Below, piece by piece: positions 10,301 through 21,549 of a DNA stretch of 64,000 bases. Made by a program: the position numbers and the translations under genes. Origin of the DNA: Oscheius dolichura (lineage: Eukaryota; Nematoda; Chromadorea; Rhabditida; Rhabditidae); the NCBI GenBank assembly GCA_932521035.1, contig OW051493.1, forward strand, positions 744,001 through 808,000, read 5' to 3'. Every line of letters starts with the position of its first letter. Within the stretch, counting starts at the first letter, position 1. The notes beneath the pieces were generated by a model. The model was given only the letters and a program-made list of their open reading frames with translations. It ran no database searches and had not been told where the DNA came from.

Positions 10301-12909
10301 GAATATTGACGCTCTTTTTTAATTAGTACTTTTCCTAAAACAAAATGACCAAAACTATAAACGATTTTATCTCAGTTTCACTTGTCTTATTTATTTCAGG
10401 TCATATATGCAGCAAATATTGCCAGAGGTGTAGTGGTAAAAAGAGGGAAAAGATAGAATTTGGGGCGCTTTGGCGAGTTTTTTTTCATAAATTGGTCAGT
10501 TTGCCGACATTTATTTCGAATACTATTTTATGACACCGGTGGCAAAAATTTTCACTGATTCCCACAAATGAAAGTGGCCCACCCAGAAGGAAAACTATAA
10601 GGCAAAACAGCTGAATAATTTTATTTTAAAATGTTGAATTTTTGATGTTCAGTCACCGTCAAGCTAATCTATTGAAGCAACATTTTTCCCGGTCGTTTTG
10701 TACTTTTCCTAGAAGAAAATTACCAAAAATATTGGATAGAAGTGGGATTTTATCACAGTTTCGATTAATCTATTTCATTAGGTCGGACAAAAACCTGTAT
10801 TTCATGTCTAGCTTGTACTGCTTCCAATAAAACGACAGAGGAACGATACAATTTGGCCCAAGGGCGGCTAGTTCATAAAATTGCACTTTTTCCGAAATTT
10901 CCGGCAGTTTCGACAGCAGTATTTTACCAATCTTCTCAAAAACGATGTAGTATTTGTATCCTTAGTCTTTGTTCCAATGAAGTCTTATATATTCCACCCA
11001 CAGGGTGACCGCTATTCGCTTTCGACCCTGGACTTACCACTTTTCAATAAATACGTCTCGAAGGCATTGATTGGCGACAGTCGTCCACAGGAGGAATCAT
11101 TGGCCAGGTGGAGTTTCCCCTCGGGTGGGGTGTCTTCAAAGGTCCCGCAGCGATATTCTCCATTCTCTTCGTTCAGGAACATCACCAACTGGCGACCGTC
11201 CTTTTCCTTCCAGGACCCTACACACCGTAATCCCATGTTGAAATCCGGAAACGAACAATTTTTAAAACTGACGCTAAAAATGGAGGAATCCTCATCGCAA
11301 CTGGAGGCCTAAAAATTGGAATTTTAGAGAGAAAATAGAATAATGGCTTACAGTACTCCCTTCCCCGGGAGAGCAGGTCAAATCCCCGCCGCGGAGCTGA
11401 TAACCGACGGAGAAACGGCCACTGACGCCACAACTGGCGGGCTCCATATTTTCGGAGCCTAAAATGGTATTTTTCAGTTATTTAGCAGGTAAAACAAACG
11501 GAAAGCGAGGTAGCCATCGGATGAGGAGACGAGATTCGAGTCGAAACAGGTAGCCTTAGCCTCGTCAGCCGTTTCATAGCAGATATCTTCTGAAAAAATT
11601 GATAGGTTCTTCGCAGTTCTCCAATGAGTCGATCGTCAAGCCGCATACATTCGCTCGATAATTTCAAAATGTTCTTATAAAGGTTTGTATCGTGCTTATT
11701 CGACGTACTACTAGAGAGCCCCTTACAAACCTTGTTGATGAGCCAGTTGGATAATATTCGGTGTCTTGATAATGGGCGTAATACAACGGAAACAAGGAGC
11801 TCTGCCCATCCGTCTGGAAATTTACTTTTTGTTTTCAAATCTGATTCTTTTTTCCCGGAGAAGAGAAGAAATAAAACCAACTTCAGGGCAAAAATGTAAG
11901 CATCGGCACTTTTCGCATAGCATTCTCCATATTCGCTGATGGCCGTCGCTGTGATCGTCAGCTGAAAATAATTTGTTTTTTATGTTTTTGAGGCGCTTTA
12001 TTAGAAACCCACAACGGTCATTTCAAATTTTTTTATGCGATACGTCATCGAATCTGTTCCGGCTACTGTAGACCTACAATTTGAGCTATAGTCCGTTTCC
12101 AACGGATGTGCCACGGGATTTAAAGGTCTGTCACGCCTCCGCTGTGCGACCAGCCTTCTTCCGACATGGTCCCGCAACGGAGATGCGCCGCGAAATTTCG
12201 AAAAAAAAATGGAAATGGAAACGGACTATATTAGACATTTCTTCAGGGGTTTCGGGTGGCAAAATGGAAAAACCCCCGGGATCCATGGGATTTTTTATGG
12301 TTTCGGGGCGGTTACTTGAGGAAGAGCTCACAATGTTCCTAATATTCAAACAATTATAAAATAATTCTGGACAACGTAATCGTCATTTTAGTTTTCTTCA
12401 TGTTTCCGGAGGATTTTTTTGCCAGAGAAAATAATCTCATTTATGAAAAAAACGCCTTTTTTATCGATACAAAAATCTGTTCCATTGAAATTAGACTGGA
12501 AAATTTGAAATGGGTTTTTCGACATTCTTATGGGCCGCCCCCAGCCAAAATTTCCTGAAAAATGACTTTCTGGAGAAATTTCTAGGAAATTAGCGCCTGG
12601 TAACCATACATGGGCACGCGCCCGAAATTGGGCGTTTTGCCCATGTATGCTAGTTGAAGAGATACTAATGAATTCTAATATTCCTTCCTTTTAGAGAATG
12701 CCTGAAACCTTACATCATCAAAAACAATCGGTTCCCGGATGGAATTATTATCGAAGACCAGCTTTCCCAAGGAAGAGCTCTGCCTTTTGTAGAAGCCGTG
12801 CAACGAGGAGTCCAATCGACAAGCAAGGGAAAATCCTAAATTCCAAAATCAAAAAGAACCACAACGAGGAATCCTCACCAAAAATGATAAAGTAGACTAG
12901 GGGAAACAT
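7349..12909 (-). CDS. Secreted, cysteine-rich, probably GPI-anchored protein
   Basis: Twelve exons, in transcript order: 12909-12879, 12835-12714, 11961-11878, 11813-11731, 11589-11500, 11458-11352, 11308-11038, 9869-9692, 9170-8860, 8039-7951, 7909-7798, 7578-7349. About 568 residues. The first exons give a signal peptide (MFPLVYFIIFGFSLA, then C). The body has repeated cysteine modules in the style of the invertebrate extracellular domains DUF7042-DUF7045: CSFPDWLHGKYDSL starts the second module, with GRFSVGYQLRGG and GEYRCGTF in the first. The tail is Thr/Ser/Pro-rich and ends in a hydrophobic NILASMICLLFLRLL without a basic tail, typical of a GPI signal. All junctions agree in phase except exon 4 to 5, where a 1-nt conflict means that donor is misplaced or the gene is damaged. 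Introns hold a family B repeat and a TA MITE. Confidence 0.65.
9378..9570 (-). repeat. Family B repeat, single arm
   Basis: It runs from GCGTTACGTAACATATCCTC to a degenerate GATACGGACAAAAACTTCCG. The same arm occurs at 26.0, 37.3 and 48.7 kb, and as head-to-head pairs at 45.6 and 47.0 kb. It lies in an intron of the cysteine-rich protein gene. Confidence 0.7.
12091..12226. repeat. TA-flanked MITE, family T
   Basis: It starts GTCCGTTTCCAACGGATGTG, ends GGAAATGGAAACGGAC, and has TA on both sides. Related copies are at 23975-24089, 39717-39822, 43887-44015 and 48235-48360. TA duplication suggests mobilisation by a Tc1/mariner-type transposase. It is intronic. Confidence 0.7.
12606..12650. repeat. 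Short perfect-stem hairpin
   Basis: CATACATGGGC and GCCCATGTATG enclose GCGCCCGAAATTGGGCGTTT, itself an inverted repeat. A partial copy of the left arm is at about 45574 within a family B element. Confidence 0.5.
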
Positions 12910-13269
12910 ATAACTTTCAATGTATTGGGAAGGGGGGAAGGACGATTACTCCCGGTCAAAACGCGAGTATCTATTCAAAGGCGGGAGAAGTGGACACGGA
13001 CGGGGAAATGGCGCTAAAGTGACCCTTATGACGGCACGAGCTCCCGAGGGAGGAGGAGACCTACCCGGGTAAAAAGGTAAATACGAATGGAATGGGGGCA
13101 ATTGAACTGTTTCTGCTTTTTTTAATTTTGCTGTATTCTTGGGTCTTACATTGAATAGCGGTCCATGGAAATTTTCGATCTGAACGTTCTTTTCTAGGGG
13201 AGCGAGAACAAAAGGGAAGAGGGAAAATAAAAGATAGACTCTCTTATTCTTTAATATTAAGGACCAGCC

Positions 13270-13590
13270 GTTTTTGAGCTAGCGAGTGGTGTCATTCGAT
13301 GGCGCTTCTTGGCGTATCCGCGGTTTATTTTTTGCTAAGCTCTGGCGCGTCACAGTGACGAATCGACAGCACTTTACCAAAGTTAAGCTCTTTTTCCATA
13401 GCCAGTCGGGTTCGGTCAGCCTATGGTTAATATGGTTTCGCTTTTCGTTTTGTCAAAGCCGGGGATCTCGACCAAACCGATGGAAGTAGACCCCTAGCGC
13501 GGAGCCTCCGCCAACACAAAACGGGGGTGTCAGCCGGCCGCTGGCCGGTCAAGGCGCCTCTTATAAATACTGGGCTCTTCTAGTCCTACC
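13270..13590 (+). repeat. Family C repeat, near full length
   Basis: Diagnostic words are TTTACCAAAGTTAAGCTC, a TTCGGTCAGCC block, CGGAGCCTCCGCCAACAC, GGGGGTGTCAGCCGGCC and CTGGGCTCTTCTAGTC at the end. Further copies are at 20025-20400, 20567-20910, 22845-23105 (reverse) and 35905-36140, with fragments at 14735-14830 and 27125-27175. A (GTCT)n microsatellite follows at 13609-13624. No terminal inverted repeat or coding capacity was seen. Confidence 0.65.
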
Positions 13591-13796
13591 CTAATAATAG
13601 GCAGATCTCTGTCTGTCTGTCTGTAAGACCTGTCGTTTGTGCAAATCCGACCGTCAAAAGTAGACAGTTAGAGAAGCAGAAAGATCCGACCGGTCAGATT
13701 TTATTCGACCGTCCAAACTTTTTCGACTGTCAAATTTTTAATCCAAACGCGGCCAAAGGCCGCCGGAGGCATACTAGTAATAAAATAATTTTTTAG

Positions 13797-14267
13797 ATGG
13801 AGATGACGAGCACAAACTCGGAAGAAGAAGAGAGTACGGAGGGCAGTTCCGACGAGCTGGAGTCGTTGACCTCCGGGGTGACGGATATCACCGTCAAAGA
13901 GTCGTCGAGTCTCACCACGATGGATACCTCCTTCGGTCTCGTTTCCCTTGTCTCCGAAAATGGAAATTGTGATGAATTCCTCAACATTCCCCCGGAGGAT
14001 GTCAACTATCTGGCAGCCGTCGACCGCTACATGGCCGTGGAGCCCGTTTACCGCCCGAAGAAGTCCAAAGTCAAAGTTGTTCGCCGTCAAACTATCCCCC
14101 GCAGCATCGGCTATTCTCTCATTTTTCGAGAAGTTCAGCGTCGCCGGCCTCCGGTGATTCGAATCGAAGAAGACGAGCCGACCGAGGAGGAGTCGGAGAC
14201 GGACGACGGCTCGACCGCCTCGCCGATTGACTCCCTCTGGTTGAAGATGCTCAACACTGGATTCTAA
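13797..14267 (+). CDS. Acidic Ser/Glu-rich protein, unknown function, 156 aa
   Basis: A single uninterrupted exon. TTTTTTAG ends immediately before the ATG, as expected for trans-splicing. AATAAA lies 10 nt after the stop, giving a very short 3' UTR. The first 35 residues are Ser/Thr/Glu-rich (TSTNSEEEESTEGSSDELES). The middle contains FLNIPPEDVNYLAAVDRYMA and a basic patch (RPKKSKVKVVRRQ), and a second acidic stretch (EEDEPTEEESETDD) precedes the end. No signal peptide or membrane span is present. The GC content is well above the flanks and codon usage looks native. It could be a nuclear or cytoplasmic regulatory protein, but I recognise no family. A minus-strand frame across the same bases is a shadow. 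Confidence 0.7.
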   Translation: MEMTSTNSEEEESTEGSSDELESLTSGVTDITVKESSSLTTMDTSFGLVSLVSENGNCDEFLNIPPEDVNYLAAVDRYMAVEPVYRPKKSKVKVVRRQTIPRSIGYSLIFREVQRRRPPVIRIEEDEPTEEESETDDGSTASPIDSLWLKMLNTGF

Positions 14268-14734
14268 AAAGACTACAATAAACTGGGCTAAAACAACAAA
14301 TTGAGTAGATGGGAACATTATTATTTGATGGAATAAAGCTTGACGAGGGTGAAGTATGTGTTTAAAAAATAGATTATGTTGTTGTCCTCATTTTTTTTTA
14401 CATATATTCAATGCAAAAACATATGGAAAAGATAAGAAACTCGTCTAGTTTTCACCACCGCGAGATATTGTATGTAATCGTCTCGATGTTTACAAGCCGT
14501 TGAATAACGGGCGTGCTCAAAAAATCAAATATACAGAAATGTATGAAGCCTCCAGTCAATTTTCTAAACTTCGTTATCTCGTGATTGTGCCGTTTCATTT
14601 TATTTTCTTTCTATTGCAAACAACTAATCACATCAAGCGAAGCATTTTGATACTAAATTCGATAAGCAACTCATCAAAAAACGAGATTTCACCTCTAGAT
14701 CGACAGAGAACCAGAATTAAGCCCTGTTTGTATA

Positions 14735-14830
14735 GCCAGCCGGGCCTCCGCCAACACGAATCGGGGGCGTCGGCCGGCCAAGGCGCCCCTTCCACAAGGG
14801 CGTCTTCCATACAAACTGGGCTCTTCTTCT
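14735..14830 (+). repeat. Family C repeat, 3' fragment
   Basis: It contains GCCTCCGCCAACACGAATCG and GGGGGCGTCGGCCGGCC and ends with CTGGGCTCTTCTTCTCG. Only the GC-rich 3' part of the family is present. Confidence 0.65.
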
Positions 14831-15001
14831 CGAATTGACCTTTCGCCAGTGACCATTTTTATTGAACGTTATCGCCGCTGCCGCTACTTTTCTCATCGAA
14901 TTTCTCACCCGGCTGTCAATTCTTCCCAGTTTTCTCACCTCTTTTTGTTATCTCTTACTTATTTTTTTAGCTAAATAATAGATTTGAACGATAAATTAGC
15001 T

Positions 15002-15139
15002 ATGTATGAAGCCCTGGCGATAGCAGAAGAAAAACAAGCGGAAATTGACAAATTAACTAGGGAAAATAACGAATTGACCGAGAAATTGAAGGAATTGGGA
15101 CAAAAACCTGTCGTTTTTTTCCTCGATGGAAAGTTGTAG
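15002..15139 (+). CDS. 45-residue coiled-coil peptide, possible relic of a kelch-family 5' end
   Basis: The ATG lies 32 nt after a strong TTTTTTTAG acceptor. The peptide is a short heptad-like coiled coil (KLTRENNELTEKLKELG) and ends at TAG. The start of the coiled-coil kelch gene at 17122 has a comparable context, with an acceptor just before the ATG and then LIRRIGRLEEENRELKGK. This may be a truncated neighbour of that family. No downstream kelch exon is present. A chance frame cannot be excluded. Confidence 0.3.
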   Translation: MYEALAIAEEKQAEIDKLTRENNELTEKLKELGQKPVVFFLDGKL

Positions 15140-16205
15140 AACTGTACAATATTATTTGAGTTACAAAAATATCTTACTTTGGCTCCGCTAAATATATTTT
15201 GATTTCATCAGCACTTTCGTCATCACTTATTTCTTCATAGAAGCATTTTTTAGCCGGTGGCGGGATCAGGGCCTAACCGCCGCCTATTCAAAGAACAAGC
15301 TTCAGTGATATTTAGCTCAAGAATAGCTTTTTGTCTTTACTACAGTCAAGATGGCGTAGAAGTTCAAGTTCGGGCATAGGTCAAATAGGGGCCGGCAGCC
15401 CATCGTACATTGAAATGTTGTAGGGGCCAGAAAGACAGAATAGATCAGACAACTTTCTCTTCCATCTCTGACTAGGCGGTGATTAGGTCGTTTCTATTGC
15501 TCTCCTTTTGCCCTGTTCCCCCTCTATTGCTCACTTTTTGTACGGTCAGTAGAATCCTAACCACAGAACTTTTCGTGTTCCACTTTTTCACACAATAATT
15601 GTGCTCTTTTTGTCTCCATTTACTTGCAAATGGGAATGTCTGCCGTTTCACTTGCTTATAAAAAGAGAAGCGCTTGCTGCCACAGAAGGGGCTTTCGTGA
15701 AAGTTTTAGCTTTTCTATTCTAATTTCCACCATGCACAAGTATGTGTGCATTTATAACTTGTGAAAACCATCTCCAATCTGCGCAATATTAACCTTTTTA
15801 TACATATCCCATGGAAAGTAATCGATTGGTACCAAAAACAAAATTTTTAGAGACAATATGAGGATTTCGGCATTTTTGAACTCCCCTTTCTGCACTGCGC
15901 GCATTAGCAGAGTCATAGTGTCACAGTGCGTGATCCAAATTCTTTCAAACATGGACGCGACACGAGCAGACATCATTTCCAATAGCCTCGCCAAAGAATT
16001 AAGGAAATACCACCACGGGGAGCCGAGAACCGAGACAGTGTACACCTTCCGGAATACGCCACTTTTCAAAAAAAAATAGAAAATTGCGAAAATGTGTAGA
16101 TTTTGCAGGTTTGTTTACGCAAGGTTCAATAGTAAATTTAACGAGTGGCGGGAAACTGTCGTGCCCGCATTTGCTCTACGGCGGCGAGCTGTGGGCAGCG
16201 CGTTA
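15140..16205. other. No supported gene
   Basis: Opposite-strand frames overlap at 15750-16079: 73 codons plus, and about 105 codons minus that begin at a TTG. Neither has convincing splice sites, domains or composition. The rest is AT-rich. Confidence 0.4.
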
Positions 16206-16211
16206 CATATA

Positions 16212-16381
16212 GTCTGTCAAGAAAAAAGACGACATTCAAGGTCTAACTGGCCGAGAACAAATTTTAGTGATGGAGCGTACTGACAGATAATTTTTGAGCG
16301 GCCAAGAAGAAAAAAAGGCCAGTAAGTTCGGCTCGCGGCTAAATCGTTAGACCTTGAATGTCGTCTTTTTTCTTGACAGAC
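16212..16381. repeat. TA-flanked MITE, family S
   Basis: The ends are GTCTGTCAAGAAAAAAGACG then ACATTCAAGGTCTAAC, and the exact complement, making inverted repeats of about 37 bp in 170 bp. TA is duplicated at 16210-16211 and 16382-16383. A second copy starts at 29076. It is a Tc1/mariner-type nonautonomous element. Confidence 0.85.
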
Positions 16382-16384
16382 TAT

Positions 16385-17065
16385 AGCTACTTATTTCATC
16401 TATTTTTGCTCCTATTTTCATTTTTACAACGATTTTTATTGATATATTTATTAAAAATATCACAATGGAGGAGAAACAGTGGATTGGGCATCGTTTCTTG
16501 AAAACGCAGCCTCTTCTTTTACTCGATTCTGAAAGCAACCTAACGAAATAATGATTTTTGACAAATAAACTGACCTGAAAAGTAGTCCACGTGGTTCTTC
16601 TGATCAAAGACATGCTTGTCCTGAAAAAGAAATATTAGAAAACATTCACAGAAACAAAAATAGCAAAAAATTACAAGTCTTTATCGCAAAAAAAAAAATT
16701 TGCGCAGAGCTTCGTCTCTATTTGGGGTAATTCCACATGGAAAAGCGCAACAGAAGCCATAAAATAGGCATATAATAATAAATATATATTTCTTGCATCT
16801 AAAAACAATGTATTATCAATTAGAAATAGTAGAAAGCAAATTAAAAATGACAAAACAACAAGAGAAAGCAATACAACAAACAATGAAAATGAAATAATGA
16901 CCAAATGCGCCAGCGACTTGCAATACGCTAATTAGGCTCATTTTTCCTCAATTTTCTTTCTGGAATCGTTATAAAATATTGCTAACATGCTTCTGTATGT
17001 GTTAGAAACAAGTAGAAGCAAAAGAAATATGGAAATCAGAAGAAATACATCAAATTCTTCCCTTG
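16385..17065 (-). repeat. Exon-bearing repeat family R3, longest copy
   Basis: Read on the minus strand it has an intron-exon look. TTTTTCAG acceptors precede short open pieces, for example one starting ACAAGCATGTCTTTGATC. An AT-rich block with TGCGCAAATTTTTTTTT follows. The same order of blocks is found at 34480-34950 and inside the hAT-like element at 49448-50458, with a piece at 200-440. The open pieces are short and not joined into a credible protein. It is either a decayed transposon gene or a repeatedly captured host gene. Confidence 0.5.
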
Positions 17066-17121
17066 TTCAAATCGACTTTTCCAATTTCTCAACCTTTCCA
17101 TAAACTATTTCAGCTACTCTA

Positions 17122-18859
17122 ATGGCAACTAATCCTTCTGAAGCGAATATCCACCCGCTGATTGTGGACCTAATTAGAAGAATAGGTAGGCTGGAGGAGG
17201 AAAATAGAGAATTGAAGGGGAAAATGGAGCAGAACTCGGGTAGAAACGGTATGTTGAGGGGTGATAATGAGCTGTATTTTTAGAGGGGAATGGTCCGAAT
17301 TGGACTGGAGCGATAGACAACCTAGAAAAGAAGTTGATGTCTTCTATCGAGAAGATTTCTTCTGACAGTAGGTCCTTTTCTTCTTTTTTATAGAAGAATA
17401 TTTTAGTGGAGAAACTGACACAAGACGTAGTCTTTCAAAAATATGAAATAGATGCGTTAGCGATAGAAAATGAGGAGATGAAACGACTTCGACGGGAAAC
17501 AGAAGATGGCTTGAGTTGCATACAAAATGAATTTTCAGGGAGATTGAAAGAAGTATCCGACAAGCAACAAGGGGGTGAGAAATCATTGAAACCTTTTAGA
17601 ACTCGAGAGAAATTTCAGTTTCCGATGCTATAACGGCTTTACAAGAGGGCATCGCAGAGATTTCTCGCAAAAGTCAGCCAGATCTAATACTTTTCAGTGT
17701 TACTAATGTTTAGTTGGAAGGATCGAAGGAAAACAAAGTGAAGATCATCTTACAATCCTGGCGAGACCCGTTCCTTTGGAAGAAAAAAGACAATTGATCC
17801 CAGGACAAGTGGATAAGGGAACGGTGGGGTATTTTGGAAGAGTTAAATTAACATTCTTTTAGATTTTGGTCCTTGGAGGAGAAAAAGATAACAGAGGAAC
17901 AGATGATATGGTCATTTTGAAACAAGACAAATGGATAAAGTTGGCATTGAAATTACCGAAAGGACTTGTTACCGGTGGTGCAGTATATCTCGATGGAGAG
18001 ATCTATATATTCGGTGGTGTATTCATGGATAAAGAATTATACAAATTGGATAACAAAACATTGGAATGGATACGATTGGCAGATATGAATGAGGAACGAC
18101 GGTATATGAATAATAGTAGTGTGGAATGGAATGGATCCATCTGGGTGTTTGGAGGAAGGAATATAAGCAGCTACTTGAAAAGTGTGGAACGATATGATCC
18201 GAAGGAGAACAATTGGATTAAAATGCCGTGAGTTCAATACTTTCCCCAATTTTTCTCTTCTGCTCGGTTTCCAACGGCCGCTTCGTCTCTCAAACGAGAT
18301 GATACAACATCTGATACAAGGCTCAATCAGGGCTAATCAATATTTTAGGGACATGAAATATTCTCGAGGTTGGGGAGCTGCAGCAGTTCATAATGGCAAA
18401 TTCATCGTCTGTGGTGGATATGATCCCCCAAATTATTTGAAAAGTGTGGAATGTTTCGACCCGGAGAGTGGTGTCTGGACGGAGCTGAATGATATGCCAA
18501 CACCTCTTGCTGCTCATTATCTCGTTTCTCATGGAAATAATCTCATTTTAATGGGAGGTTGGGATGGAAAGACACAAGTCAATACTGTACGGGAAGTGAG
18601 TAATCTAGAAGGAAAAGGAACATGGAAAGAACTGCCGTCAATGGAACAACGTCGATTTGGCTGTTCTGCAGCAGTCCTTGACAATGAGATTTTTGTAATT
18701 GGAGGATATAATGACACAGACAAACGTCTCGATAAAACTGAAATATTTAATGGAAATAGCTGGAGAGAGGGTCCTTTTCTTCCCAATGGGTGCCGCTTTA
18801 TGTCTTCAATTGTTATTCCCCGCCATTTGGCTGATATCCTTTCTAATTCCACAAAGTAA
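17122..18859 (+). CDS. Coiled-coil and kelch-repeat protein, 472 aa
   Basis: Seven exons with all phases agreeing: 17122-17248, 17284-17367, 17407-17574, 17619-17672, 17714-17823, 17863-18227, 18349-18859. A TATTTCAG acceptor lies 8 nt before the ATG and AATAAA about 15 nt after the stop. Residues 1-180 are a charged, leucine-rich coiled coil (RLEEENRELKGKMEQ). From residue 182 a kelch propeller follows, with six Gly-Gly strands: VLGGEKD, YIFGGVF, WVFGGRN, IVCGGYD, LMGGWDG and VIGGYND. LKSVERYDPK and LKSVECFDPE are typical inter-blade text. Kelch propellers bind protein partners, and the coiled coil suggests oligomerisation. There is no BTB or F-box, so this is not a standard ubiquitin-ligase adaptor. 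The kelch half is closely paralogous to the kinase-kelch gene at 31.4-33.6 kb, sharing the phase-0 intron just before ILVLGG. Confidence 0.85.
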
Positions 18860-18889
18860 TCCCCTATTAAACAAATAAATCTTTCCTTC

Positions 18890-20024
18890 CATTTAAAGTA
18901 TTCCTATTCAAGAGGATTAATTTCAAAAATTGTTGAAAATGTGGTGTTTTGTGTTTTTTGATCCTTATCTAAAGCTACGCAACCGTAGCAGAAGCGTTGT
19001 CGCAATTATTTTTGTGTGGTTTGTACCGTGAAATTTATTTGTAACGAAATTTAAGTCGACGATAAGAATTGTTATTATAGTAGGGTGATGGATAAGTCCT
19101 GTCAATGACCTCATAACTATTGATAGAGACCGTTTTACAGTACACATGAGCACTTCCTAGGTAGATCTCGGAGTGGCCGATCTGATAAAACAAACTAGAA
19201 AATAATTCCCGCATCAGCGAGCTGTGACCACTAAATAGAGGAAGTACGGTATTAGGGTAGGTCCTAAATACGTAGAATCGCTCATAACTTTTGACTGGAG
19301 AGGGCTACGGCCAAACGGATTGCTGCCTCGTGTAGCTTTCACCGAGAGCTGCTCAGAGGCACCTTCATCTTTGTGAAAAGTTCATTTGCCGAGTTTGGGC
19401 GAGGGCTTGAAGTTCACGCCGAAACTCATTCTGGGTTTTTCGGCCACAAGACGGCCACCTCCAAATTTGCGATGTATTGGGGGGAAGCATAACTTTTTGT
19501 GCTCTTTCTAACGGTACTCTCCGTTTTTCCGGAAACGGGTCCCGTCGCGAGATCGCCATGGCGCAGCAGGTAGGTGGCGCCACATAGATAGAGAGGCCAC
19601 GGGTTCGGATCCGCTCCACGAAACTCTCTTTTGCTTTTTTTCTTTCTGTTCTATTAGCATTACCCGTGTCCAAAATACCTTATAAGCACTTTAGAGCTGT
19701 CAAAAAACTTAGATTTTCTGTATAAAATTGAGGTAACGCCTCTATAGCAAGCATAGTCCTCTCAACTCTTGAATACCACCACTAATCGAGCTGGTTTTTT
19801 TTTATTTTTATTTTTATTTTACTAATCTCATTGAGAGTGAATGATTGGTACCAGTTGCTCTGATTTTTGAAATCATATGAAAATTTTGACCACGCTGCCA
19901 CCATTTCATTTCAAGATTAAAATTTAGTCTTACAGTCTCCCAGGCCGAAAATATAGCGCTCATAATGAATTTTAACGTAGAATTTCAGCACATATACAAG
20001 CCGAACTGCACTTTTAGATTTTTT
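18890..20024. other. Intergenic, no supported gene
   Basis: Only short frames are seen on either strand, mixed in composition. No repeat arms or splice-coherent exons were found. Confidence 0.4.
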
Positions 20025-20910
20025 TGAAAGTGAGGCAGTGAGGAGGAAGAGGTCTTTCAAATTTCCAAAATTGCAATAACGTTTTTTGAGCTATCGCGAT
20101 GAGAGTAGGCTCATTCGATGGCGCGTCTTGGCGTATTGGCGGTTTATTTTTTGCTAAGCTCTGGTGCGTAACAGTGAGGAATCGACAGCACTTTACCAAA
20201 GTTAAGCTTTTTCTTATCCTGCTTCGGTCAGCCAGCGGTCAGAATGGCCAAGCCTTTCGTTTTGTCACAGCCGGATATTTTAAGTTCCAACGTGGAGAAA
20301 CCCCAAGCGCGGAGCCTCCGCCTACACGAAACGGGGGCGTCGGCCGGCCGCTGGCCAGCCAAGGCGCCTCTCATAATAAAACTGGGCTGTTCTAGTCACT
20401 TGGTTATAAAAAAATGGGATTTGTAACGATAAGTTTTTTTGAGTTGGGGAGTCTAGAGTGGTGTCATTCGAACGGGTAATTTTTGCTCGCCACTGTAAGC
20501 TATTTTAAAAATTCTGGGAGCGAAGGCGTACGGAGGAACGGAACCTCAAAGTTTCCAAAATTGAGACATCGTTTTTTGAGCTAGCGCGATGGGAGTAGTG
20601 TCATTCGATGGCGCTTGTCGCCGCCTCCTGGCGGGGTAATTTTTAAAGTTTGAGAGCGTAGCAGTGAGGAAACGACAGCACTTGACCGGATTCTGATCCC
20701 TTTCCTATAGCCAGCCGAGTTCGGTCAGCGAATGGTCAAAAATGGTTTCGCTTTTAGTTTTGTCAAAGCCGAAAATTTCGAGCAAAACCAAGGGAACGAA
20801 AAGACCCTAACGGGGAGCCTCCGCCAACACGAAACGGGGGCGTCGGTCGGCCGGCCAAGGCGCCCCTTACACAAGGGTGTCTTCCATGAAAACTGGGTTC
20901 TTCTAGTCTG
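20025..20910 (+). repeat. Two family C repeats in direct tandem
   Basis: Copies at about 20025-20400 and 20567-20910 each begin near GTTTTTTGAGCTA..GCGATG and end in the GC-rich GGGGGCGTCGG block followed by CTGGGCTGTTCTAGTC or CTGGGTTCTTCTAGTC. A shorter degenerate head segment lies between them at 20430-20540. Confidence 0.65.
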
Positions 20911-21108
20911 TCCCTAACTAAGCGGAATAAAATCATACTGTAGATGTGCGGGAAGAAAGTACGTGAATACAGAACGAAATGTCCAAATCGTCACACCGCC
21001 AAAACGTGCGCGGCCAAACCGCGACTGGCCGTTTCGTCACACGTCCAAATCATTTTTGGTCCATTTCATAGCAAATCCATTTCGTGCAATCCAACCAGTA
21101 CTATCTCG

Positions 21109-21175
21109 CCGCCGCACCCGTAACGTCTCGGCAGGGAGCACTGTAGCGCGCAATTTTGTTTCCGGAGGCTTGCAA
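21109..21175. repeat. Family A related fragment
   Basis: CGCCGCACCCGTAACGTCTC then GGCAGGGAGCACTGTAGCGC and TTTTGTTTCCGGAGGCT. Apart from one base in the first word this is the same string as at 471-531, so the two fragments form their own subfamily. Confidence 0.65.
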
Positions 21176-21549
21176 TAAATTAATAATTTATTTGTACATG
21201 AGATCGTCCTTTATGGCATTGTTCCTGCTCTTCCATCCGTTTCATTCCAATAATAATTGGCAGTAGAAAAATCGAATAGCGGGACAAGATTCAATGGGAA
21301 CCGTATCGGATGTTGTAGAAGTTGGGGTTATATGTCCGTGCGTAGACGAATTCATGAACACATTGCGCAAAACCCAGATCGAAGGAGGGATCCGCCCTCG
21401 TGAAGAGGCTCCTCGACTTTCTGAAATTTTTGGAATTTGGGATAGTACAAAAATGGATTTCAAACAGACTGTGTGCAGTGTGGATGGAAAAGTTAGAATA
21501 GGCTAAATGCTTCAACAGGGTTAGTAAGAGATTAGTCTAATTTTTCTGC

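Noticed and set aside
13701..14318. 205-codon minus-strand frame
   Set aside because: It is the complement of the well-supported acidic gene at 13797-14267, an artefact of its codon bias.
15752..16069. 105-codon minus-strand frame
   Set aside because: It starts at TTG, has no acceptor or family signature, and overlaps a shorter plus-strand frame equally unsupported.
20099..20395. Frames with FAKLWCVTVRNRQHFTKVK
   Set aside because: They coincide with family C repeats at several loci, with no starts, domains or conservation of frame.
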